Assembly: GCA_963576725.1 (NCBI GenBank)
Contig: OY755240.1
Location: 33,360,620-33,424,619 of the forward strand
Length of the DNA stretch: 64,000 nt
Direction: 5' to 3'
Origin: Azorinus chamasolen
Lineage: Eukaryota; Mollusca; Bivalvia; Cardiida; Solecurtidae
Below, piece by piece: positions 12,801-24,800 of the stretch; positions within the stretch are counted from its first letter, which is position 1, and the number at the start of each line of letters is the position of its first letter. Under the pieces are notes generated by a model, which saw only the letters and a list, made by a program, of their open reading frames with translations, had not been told where the DNA came from and did not search any database. Both the position numbers and the translations under genes were made by a program.

Positions 12801-15800
12801 CGGCTCCTATAGGAGCCATCTGATCTGGGTCTACTCTGCAGATCTATGTGAGAAAAGGTGTTTATATGAAGGAAAAGGTTAACAGCACGGCAACTATACT
12901 ACATGATAAGTCATTAACAAAGAGAATTTTCTACTAACTGCAACTAAGGAACCATGGCAGCACCTTCCTCAATCATTATATAGTGTATATTGTTAGTAAT
13001 CATTGTTTCAAACAGTTCAAACCCTCATGAGATGCAAGGCCCAGCTAAAGGTTTATGTATAATTCTCCTAGCTTGCTTAGGCTAGTTATCATGCTTAGCC
13101 GCCCAGTCTTAGACGAGGATATTTTCTTTGTACATACCAGTCTACTGAGTTAAGTGAGTCACCAAAGCCTGGCGTATCAACAACTGTGAGCCGTAACTTC
13201 ACACCTCTCTCTTCTATCTCAACTGTTGATGCATCTATTTTTACTGTCTGCTGTATTTTCTCTGAAATGCAAAACAGTTTACTCATAGAAAATGAACAAG
13301 AGTTTGGTAAAACCTTGGCATACAAATATGGAGTGAGGCTACACTGTGTCTCTTTCTTCATGATTCAAAACGCTTAACCCTTTACTCCATGAATATTTAT
13401 GTAACATATCATGACAGCATGAATATTAAATAGCTGAATCTATTATATAATGGTATATAAACGTACTCTTTCCCTGTCATGCCACTCTTTGCCCATTAAC
13501 CTTTTACTTCATGTAAAAGCCTTTTCAAACAGAGTAGACCCAGTTCAGGCAGCGCCTACAAGAGCCGTCTGATCAGGGTCTTCTCTGTTTGCTTACGAAA
13601 TATATAGATCTGATTCTAGTTTCTGCCAAGGTAATAAAACGTGTTAACTCATTACCTCATAGGATATTTTTAGACCCAACCTTTTTGAATAAATCTACAG
13701 AAAAGGAGCATAAACTAAAGAAAAGGAACATTTTAGAATTTTGTAGTTTGAAACCATTGTGATAAATAGAGCATTTGCTCCTATAGGAGCAAATGCTCTA
13801 TGTATCACAATGGTTTCAACAGGTGTCTTTTGCAGATGCCTCAAAAGGTGTAAGGGAAAAATATAAGGGAATGGGTTAATGTACCATTATAAAACTGCTA
13901 ATACTCATGGTTTCCTTAATTATTTCTTACATATATATTCAACAGGAAAAGGCTTAGGAAAATTAATATTGGTAAGAATATTAAAACAGAAAATTCATAA
14001 CAGGAAATTTATAGTGATAGCAGTAGAGAATGAGTGTTACATATTAACACACAGAGCAAACCCTAATCAGATAAACTCCTAAATATAGCAGTAGAGAATG
14101 AGTGTTACGTATTAACACACAGAGCAAACCCTAATCGGATAACTCCTACAGATAGCAGTAGAGAATGAGATGTGTTACGTATTAACACACAGAGCAAACC
14201 CTAATCGGATAACTCCTACAGAGCCTGTCTGATCAAGGTCTACTCTGTTTGCAAAAATTTCCATGTAACGGGTGAAGTATTTGTATGAGATGTATAACTG
14301 CCAAGCAGAAAACAAAGCAATAATAAAATAATGTTGCTTTTTTTTTAAAAATCCAGATAAGATAAATTACAAATCTTTGCTAATACTCATGTGTCAGATA
14401 AGGACATAAATCAGTTAATATACAAGACAGGGTTAGTGCCCTTCATCAGACTGTGACCCATGTATATGAAATAACCATACTATTTTAAAATCTTGCTTGC
14501 TAAACCCTATCATGTTGGTACTCATTTGAGGTAATACTAATGAGTACCTGAAAGAGATAGGTCTGGGGAGCAAGAACAGACTTTGATCAATCAGATTGTC
14601 TCATTCCTTTACTTTGTAGAAACACCTTTGCAAATAGAGTAGACCATGACCAGACGATTTCTGTAGGTTCTGTCTATTCAAGGTCTGCTCCATTTGCTAT
14701 ACGGAGTAATAAAGATCTGATAACCAAAAATACCTGTGTGCATAATTATGCCGTAATAAAAAATAGATATTCATGAAATTCATAAAGTCATTATTTCTTG
14801 CATGAATATTCATCAGATAAAGCTGTTATGTAAAGCTGTGTAAGATGGAGTCGAAGCAAAGTAAGCTTTGCGTGCTGTAGACATTACGCCTAGTTTACAT
14901 TTGCCCTAAAATGAGTTTATGGTGCATGTAGACTTTTCATAAGGTCGTACGATCTCTGCACGGGCATTGTTCGGAGGCCGCACAAGGATCGGGCAACAAA
15001 CGGCCTATATTCGGTAGAGATGTAGCCAAATAAATTGTATGGTCATCGCAAGGTTGCCACTCGGTATCTGTGCATTACACGTGAAATCGTATGTACATCG
15101 CACGGTCATCCTGCGGCAACCTCATGGCGACTACACAATGGCCGTGTGGCAATTTGGTGATTTCAGATAGGTACATATTTATGTGACATTTCCTGCATTA
15201 ATAGTTTGTCTATATATAGAAGTAGGGAAACCACATGGGCTCTGCATCGCAGGATCTCCTTATGGTTGCCACTCAGTCATCGTACGGGTAAGCCCTGATC
15301 AGTTTACACAAATTATCATATGATGATCACATGCAATGTAAAAAGAAACATCGCAACCCGTAGACTTCTACGATAAACAAGATGTGATTGTGAAAAACAC
15401 TATGCCCCCTCGATATGATATTTGACCCTGAAGGATGACCTTGATCTTGACATGTCACCCCTCAAACTGTGCAGCTTCATGGGGTACACATGCATACCAA
15501 ATATCAAGTCTGTATCTCTACTGATTCAAAAGTTATGGCCAATGTTAAAGTTGGTGACCTTTGACCATGAAGGATGACCTTGACCATGACATGTCAACCT
15601 TCAAACTGTGCAGCTTCATGAGATACACATGCATACCAGTATCAAGGCTGTATATCTACTGGTTCAAACGTTATGGCCAATGTTAATGTTGGTGACCTTT
15701 GACCCTTCAAAGATGACCTTGACATGTCACCGCTCAAACTGTGCAGCCAAATGAGAAACACATGTATACCAACTATCAAGTCTGTATCTCTACTGGTTCA

Positions 15801-18800
15801 AAAGTTATGGCCAATGTTAAAGTCGGTGACCTTTGACCCTGAAAGATGACCTTGACATGTCACCCCCAAACTGTGCAGCTTCATGAGATACATATGCATG
15901 CCAAATGTCAAGTCTGTATATCTACTGGTTCAAAAGTTATGGCCAATGTTAAAGTCGGCGACCTTTGACCCTGAAAGATGACCTTGACATGCCACCCCAA
16001 ACTGTGCAGCTTCATGAGATACACATGCATACCAAATATCAAGACTCTATCTCTATTGGTTAAAAGGTTATGGCCAATTTGAAGTTGGTGACCTTTGACC
16101 ATGAAGGATGACCTTGACATGTCACCCCTCAAACTGTGCAGCTTCATGATATACACAAGCATGCCACATATCAAGTCTCTATCTGTACTAGTTCAAAAGT
16201 TATGGCCAATGTTAAAGATAGTGATTTGACCCATATGTTTGACCTCTGACCTTTAAGGATGACCTTGACCTTGACATGTCACCATGTGCGGCTTTATGAG
16301 ATACATATGCATGCCAAATATCAAGTCTCTATCTGTACTGGCTCAAAAGTTATGACCAATGTTAAAGTTACAGGCAAACAATTTGACCCTTGACCCTGAA
16401 GAATAACCTTGACCTTGACATGTCACCCCTCAAAATGTGCGGCTTCATGAGATACACAAGCATGCCAAATATCAAGTCTCTATCTCTACTGGTCCAAAAG
16501 TTATGGCCAATATTAAAGTTACAAAGAAACTGACAATTTGACCTTTGACCCTGAAGGATGACCTTGACCATGACATGTCACCCCTCAAAATGTGCAGCTT
16601 AATGAGATACATAAGCATGCCAAATATCAAGTCTCTATCTCTACTGGTCCAAAAGTTACGGCCAATGTTAAAGTCAGTGATTTGACCCATATATTTGACC
16701 CCTGACCTTGAAGGATGACCTTGACGTGTCACAAAATGTGCGGCTTTATGAGATACATATGCATGCTAAATATCAAGTCTCTATCTGCACTGGCTCAAAA
16801 GTTATGACCAATGTTAAAGTTGCATTAAAGTTACAGACAAAGAAACAGACAATTTGACCTTTGACCCTGAAGGATGACCTTGACATGTCACTCCTCAAAA
16901 TGTGCAGCTTCATGAGATACACAAGCATGCCAAATATCAAGTCTCTATCTCTACTGGTCCAAAAGTTATGGCCAATGTTAAAGTCGGTGATTTGACCCAT
17001 ATATTTGACCTCTGACCTTGAAGGATGACTTGACCTTGACATGTCACACCTCAAAATGTGCGGCTTTATGAGATACATATGCATGCCAAATATCAAGTCT
17101 CTATCTGTACTGGCTCAAAAGTTATGACCAATGTTAAAGTTGCTGACAAACAAACAGACAAACAGACAAACAAACAGACAGGGCAAAAACAAGATCTGAT
17201 CTGGGGGGGCATAAAAAAAAATATCGCAGGATAATCGCAGACAAAGAAATCATACGGCCTCCGGGAAAAATGTAAACTAGGCATTATCAGGGTTATGGCA
17301 ATACCTCAACGTTTTCATGTAAATAACAAATTGAAATGAAGTGAAAAGCAACATCAAATCAAAGCAAGTTCAAATCAGGCAATATTCCACATAGTTTGGC
17401 TGTGTTTATTCTCAATGTGTGTTTAGCAATTTTATCTCTTCCTCTACTCTCATAATGCCTGCCAATCCTTTTTACCAAGTCACATTTTTTCTGTTAGATC
17501 CTTATTTAATTTTATCCCACTTTTCGGGCAACCATAAAATTTTGATGAACTGTAACCATTTGTATGCATTGTTTAGACAAAGTGAGCAGCCAATATCAGC
17601 ATACAACATGCATAAAAACAGCCTTGAGGAACAGTAACCCTTTGAATGCTGAAATGGTCCATCACTGTTTGAACCTTTCCCCTCACAAACACACATTTTC
17701 ACACATTGCAAACAGAGTAGACCCAGATCAGACAACTCCTGATCAGGGACTGCTCTGTTTGCTTTTGATATAGATCCGTCGTGACTCTACAGTTTTTGTC
17801 AAAGCCAAACATTCCCATGAAAAGTTTACATTATAAAAAGCGAGCTAATAAATATTGATGTTGTCATTATTTCTTACATGAACACTGAACAGGTAAAGGG
17901 TTAAGCCGAGTTCATTTAGTATAAATGGCTATCATTTCAGAGAGGATTTTAAATGACTAACAGTATACACGTATACAGTAAAACCCCTCTAAACCGGGCA
18001 TTCAAATTAGTATCAATATCGATTTTTAAGACAGGTGGCAGCTTAATGCAGGGTGAAAGTCATACAGAATACTCCTCTAGGATTTTTCTGTATGACTTTC
18101 ACCCTGCATTAAGCAGCCACCAGCCTAAACATATCTACATTCTTCTCTACTAGAATTCCGGTTTAGGGGGGTTTTACTGTACGCATTTTCCACATCTTTC
18201 TATGTTGTATTCTTAGCCCAATTTGTGACAAGCTTTACTAACAGGCCGGATCCAGATGCTCAAACTAGTAGGTGTCTCATCAAAATCAAAACGGTTTTGA
18301 CCTTCTCAGATGTCGAGATAAGATGTGTAAATTGAAACACTTCAAAGAATAGCTAGCTCCTTTATTTCTCCATCAAACCCTAGCTTATGATGATTTTAGT
18401 ATTTGGGTATGCATGTTTATCTGTAGGTCTGCATTCTGATCTATTTTGTGTGAAGTAGAACCAACAGTTTTTGAAGGCAAAACTAACCCCGTCTTAACCC
18501 TTACCTCAGACACCTTAAGCAAACACAGCAGACCTAGATCAGATGGCTCCTATAAGACTTGTTTGGTAAGGGTCTGATGTTTGCTTATGGAACTATACAG
18601 AACAGCTTCTAATGTTTCTGGTATGCCACATGTTCCCTTGTAAATACACCATTATATTAAGTGCATCGCATGCGGGTGCCAACGCTCATCTGTTCAACTA
18701 CAGCCCTTGTGACATTGAACAAGTGTGCCAAGTTTCACAAGATTTGCAGGAATAGTAAAGAAGTTACATAGCCAACATTAAAGTTTCCAGACGACAAGAA

Positions 18801-21800
18801 GGTGGACGCAAGAGTTATGACAATAGTTTTTTCTTTGAAAAACAGATGAGCTAAAAATGCAGTCAACGTATAAAATTGATGAAGTGATAATAAAGGATTA
18901 AAGGGAACTAGAGGTTTTTGTCAAAAAAACGGATGTCTCCCCTCTAATAAAAACAATATGTAAAGGGAAATCACTAAAACTGTTATGGTCTTGATGAATG
19001 ATACTTCCCCTCAGTATGCGTTTTCCACACTACATTTTTCAAGAAGAATATGATAACAGCTAATAACTCCAAAAATACTGATACCAGATTTATGGCCCTT
19101 GTGCATGACACTTACTTTCATCATGCTCTTTCCAAAAATAAAATGTCATTCCAATAGCATCAGTCGAACAGGAGTTATTGATCGGCCAAAAAATGTAACA
19201 AAGGGCAATAACTCCAAAAGAATTGAAGCCAGAATTATGGCCCTTGTTCATGACACTTTCTCTCATCATGCTCTTTCCAGGTATGAAGTTTCAATACGAT
19301 GGCAAGAGCCATGTAGGAGTTATCGTCCGGACAAGAAAGAATTAAACAAATGTACATGGGGCAATAACTCTAAATTTATTGAAGCTCGAGTTAAGGATCT
19401 TATGCATGACACTTTCTCTTATTATGATCGTTCCATGTATGAAGTTTCACTCCAATGGCATGTGTCACATAGGAGTAATCATCTGGACAAAAGGTTGTGA
19501 TTTTTTTTTTACAAGGGCAATAACTCCAATATTAGTGAAGCCAGAGTTATGGACCTTGTGCATGACACTTCCTCTTGTTATGATCTTTCCATATATGAAG
19601 TTTCAATCCAATGGCATGAGCCATATAGAAGTTGTCGTCCGGACAAAAAAGTGTGATTTTTTTACAAAGGGCAATAACTCCTATATTAGTGAAGCCAGAG
19701 TTATTTTCCTTCTGCATGACACTTCCTCTCGTTATGATCTTTCCATATATGAAGTTTCAATCCAATGGCATCAGGCATATTGAAGTTATTGTCCGGACAA
19801 AAATTTATGATATTTTTTACAAAGGGCAATAACTCCAATATTAGTGAAGCCAGAGTTATGGACCTTGTGCATGACACTTCCTCTCATTATGCTCTTTCCA
19901 TATATGAAGTTTCAATCAACTGGCATCAGGCATATTGAAGTTATTGTCCGGACAAAAAATTATGATATTTTTTACAAAGGGCAATAACTCCAATATTAGT
20001 GAAGCCAGAGTTATGGACCTTGTGCATGACACTTCCTCTCGTCATGATCTTTCCATATATGAAGTTTCAATCCAATGGCATGAGCCATATAGGAGTTATC
20101 GTCCGGACAAAAAAGTGTTTTTTTGTTTTACAAAGGGCAATAACTCCAATATTAGTAAAGCCAGAGTTATGGACCTTGTGCATGACACTTCCTCTCATTA
20201 TGCTCTTTCTATATATGAAGTTTCAATCAACTGGCATCAGGCATATTGAAGTTATCGTCCGGACAAAAAGTGTGACAGACAGACGGACAGACAGACAGAC
20301 GGACAGACAGACAACTCTCACGAAAACAATATGTCTCCCCCATATAAATATGGGGGGAGACATAATAACATCTAGAGGGTATATTCCAACATGACAAGGA
20401 TGTGAAAGTCTTTTGGATCCAGCTGATATGACATTTAAGCGGGATTCTGATCAAGATCCAAACTATTACATTCCTTCAACACATAAGCAGAGCAAACAGT
20501 TTAGTTTTGGAGGAGATGTTGCTTGGATCTACCCTATTTAACCTATATATTCCAAACTTCCATTTCCACCACTTTGTAAATTGTGTAATTCTAATTGGCA
20601 CTACTTTGATCATTTAGAAATTTCTAGCAAAAACTATAGACCTTAATCAAACTACTACTTTAGAATCAGTTTGATCTAGGTCTACACTATTTGACTGTCC
20701 TTAGCATCAGTTTGATCTAGGTCTGCACTATTTGACTGTCCTTCACGATCAGTTTGATCTAGGTCTGCACTATTTTACTGTCCTTCAGGATCAGTTTGAT
20801 CTAGGTCTGCACTATTTTACTGTCCTTCAGGATCAGTTTGATCTAGGTCTGCACTATTTGTCTGTCCAAATTCTTAGAGTAATTTAGATACAAATGCATG
20901 ACACGTACACGCGCATCTCTAATTTTAGGTATTAATCCTTTCCCTCATGAATATTTATACAATATTTTTGACTTCATGAATACTCATAAACTTAATTTTT
21001 ACCACCCGTTACTCCATAAATATACCTTTCTATACCTTTGCAAACAGAGTAGACCCAGATCAGACCGCTCCTATAGGAGCCACATGATCGAGGTCCTCTA
21101 TTTGCTTAAGGAATAATATCGATCTGATTCTACAGTTTCTGCCATATCTAAACAATTCCTGTGTTCATGTGTCATTATAAAAATAAATCTAATTAATATT
21201 CATGATGTTATTATTTCTTACATGAATATTCATGGATAATGGACAATGAACAAGGGAAGTTTTGACCTTGGCATAAACTGTACAATCAGACCTATATCTG
21301 ATCAGACAATTTTGATCTGGGTCTGCTCTGCAAAGGCGTGGAAAAGCGTTATTTAAGATCCCATCTACCAAAAGTAAGAATCATTATCTTATATACTGGC
21401 TTACAAGGTGCTTATCATATTCACCTGCTGGGCACACCCAATTAAACAAATCTGGTATAAACTAGATAACACAGGAAACATAAACAACTCAAATCTAAAC
21501 AGATTATAACAGAAGAGAAACAATATCCCCCACTTGTGGTGTCTGTAATTTACAGAAGATTAATTTTAAGTCATTCCAAAACTGAAATACTATGTATTTC
21601 TCCATAATGTTAGAACATGAATATCATATCCCAACTCTTAAATGCTGATTTTTCAAAGTGGAATGGTCCGTCATTGTTTAACGATGGTCCATTCAGTATG
21701 ATTGGTGTAATTTGTGTGAGGAAAGTGCAGACCCTGATCAAAGGAACCTTCTACGAGCGCTTTGATCTGTGTCTATACTGTTTGCAAATGCAGCTGGTAC

Positions 21801-24800
21801 ACTTGTATTTAACTGTCAAAGGATTAACAAGGTGCTGGTCTCAAAACAATAGCCAGTTTGACCTTGACCTTTACAGGCCACCACTCAAAAGGTGTTGCTT
21901 CATGAGATGTGTATTCATGCCAAGTATAAGACAACCAATTTGGAAATATGACAAAAGTTAGTTTCAGACAGACAAAGGCTCGAACAGACAAACTGACTAA
22001 ATACAACAAGACTTCGACCTTGATCTTTGGGGCATAAAAACTGCATTTGTTTTAACCCTTTATTCCATAAGTATGCCTTTCTACACCTTTGCAAACAGAG
22101 TAGACCAAGATCAGATGACTCCTATAAGAGCCATCTGATCAGGGTCTCCTCCGTTTGCTTATGAAATAATATAGATATGATTCTATAGTTTTTAGTATGG
22201 CTAAAACTTCCCACCATGTCCATCAGTGTCACTATAGCGGTGGTCACAACCAGCCCTACGTGCAAGTGCGTGTTGTTTACGTGCAAAAACGTGGGGAAAT
22301 TTTGAGGATCTGTACGTGGTGAGTACTGCCTCCGTACGGATTTAGAAGCACGCAGACACGCCGTAGCACTTTTAGTGCATGCAAAACTTTCGCTGCGTTC
22401 GGGCTACGGATTCACCAACGTACATGTGACGCACGTGCCTTCTACACCCAACGTGCGCACAACGCACGGACTCCGTGAGTGTTTTAATATTTTTTCCAAA
22501 CAGTCGCTTGCTCTACAGACGGCGCACTTAGCACGTGCGTGTTGCGCACGTGATAAGTATGTGCTCACTCGGCACTTCCCCAATTCTACTGTCCAATGAA
22601 CTGACAAAACTCACGTGGACCCTACGTGAGCTGCACGTGTAAGTACGGCCTCCATACAATAATGTGGCAATCGTACGTTGTGAGAACTTTCAACTCACTT
22701 ACCACGTGTGCAATGTACGATGCACGCAACCGACCAGGGCGAAGCATGGTGTGCGTGCCACGTACGTACATCTTGCGCAACCGTACGTGTGACATGCGTT
22801 CCTCCCTGCATTTGCTACTCCTTCCCCACATTTTCAGTAAAACGTAGCCGCCGTGGCCTCCCCAAAAATGTACGTGCTAAAAACATGCACGGCGGGTTGT
22901 GACCAGGCCTTTAGATTAATCCAGTTCCTATTCATTCTGTCATTATTTCTTACGTGAATATTCATGGCGTAAAGAATTAAAGACTGGTGTTCAACTGACT
23001 TTGACTAAACAAGATGTTTGTGAGACAATATGGCTCCGATATGACCTTTGACCTTGATGTATGACCGTGACATTTATAAGTCACCCCTAAAAATGTTTGC
23101 CTCCATAAGTTGCACATGCATGCCAACTCTGAAGTCTGACCAACCGACCAACAGACAGAGCAAAAAATGCATGCCTTTGTAAATACATAAGACTAAAAGC
23201 AAAACAAGTTGCAAAAGGGCCCATGTAATCTTGGTCTGTATTGCTATCCATTTGAAATTCTTTCTTTGCAATATTTTTCAAGTCTGAACACTTCAAATGA
23301 CAATATATTCAATATCCAGGATCCAAAGGGTTGATATATGGAATGAGAAACTGAGACAAGGAAGTAGCTGTAATGATAAAGTTGCATAATAGTCAGTAAA
23401 ACAACCACTCAAAATTCTGAGTTATTTTTCAGACAGGTGGTGACTTAACCCTTTACCGGTTTCATATTTATTCAAGAATTCTTCACGTTATGTATAATTA
23501 TGAACAGAATTAACAAAATGGAACATGGAAAAAGGGATTGTTTCACTGTTGTGGAAACTGCATAAGCAAACAGCAGATCTTGATCAGATGGCTCCTATTG
23601 TAGATGTCTGATCTGGCTCTACTCTGTTTGCAAATGCATTTATATGAAGGAAAGGGTTAACCCTCGACTCCATTAATATTCATGTAAGAAATGATAACAT
23701 CATGAATATTTATTACCTGAATTTTTAAAATGATACATAAATAAAGGAAATGTTGCCCATGAAAGAAGCTGTAGAATCAAATCCATATTATTCCATAAGC
23801 AAACAGAGCGACCGTTAGACTGTTCCTGCAGGAGCCATCTGATTTCAGTCTACTCTGTTTGCAAAGGTATTTAAGGTGTATCTATGGCATAAAGGGTTAG
23901 CTTTCTGAATTATTTTCATTCTACATTATTAATAATAAACTACCATCTGATTTTACAGACCCTAAGATTTATTCATCTACTGTTCGGTATACATAGATTT
24001 TACTATAGCTGCAATATATCTCATTTTTTACTCTGCATATCATTTCAAAGTATACAGAACAACCTCTCTATAACGGCCACTAAATTGTATTAATTAGTTG
24101 GTATTTAGGGCAGGTGGCTGCTTAAAGCAAGATGAAAGTAAAACAATGCTCCTATAGGAGCGTTCTGTTTTACTTTCACCTTGCTTTAAGCAGCAGTCTG
24201 CCTTTAACACAAAATACTTGGATGTAATTTAGTGGCCGTTATAGAGAGGTTTTACTGTAGTTTTATGTGTATTATTTATACATCTCTTTTCCCCTCTCAG
24301 TCTTGAGGTGATCTGAAAATATTTTGCTATTAAATGCATAAATTCATATGAAACTAGGTCAATTTCAGCAGCTGAACGGAACATTAAGTACCAAGTAGAT
24401 GAGTGCATATTGCAAGAGGCCCTACCCTGCGTACATACCATTGAGTAAGAGGCCCTACCCTGTGTACATACCATTGAGTAAGAGGCCCTACCCTGTGTAC
24501 ATACCATTGAGTAAGAGGCTGTACCCTGCGTACATACCATTGAGTAAGAGGCCCTACCCTGTGTACATACCATTGACTAAGAGGCCGTACCCTGCGTACA
24601 TACCATTGAGTAAGAGGCCCTACCCTGCGTACATACCATTGAGTAAGAGGCCCTACCCTGTGTACATACCATTGAGTAAGAGGCCCTACCCTGTGTACAT
24701 ACCATTGAGTAAGAGGCCCTACCCTGCGTACATACCATTGAGTAAGAGGCCCTACCCTGTGTAAATACATACCATTGAGTAAGAGGCCCTACCCTGCGTA

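Noticed and set aside
13262..13361. Extension of the G3 exon to an upstream ATG
   Set aside because: A good acceptor (GCATTTCAG) ends at 13262 and the P-loop exon joins there in phase. The extra residues are intron.
15374..17220. Possible degraded coding gene with repeated [23 protein letters not shown] peptides on the minus strand
   Set aside because: These peptides come from translating the tandem units; frames break between units and the plus strand is equally open in places.
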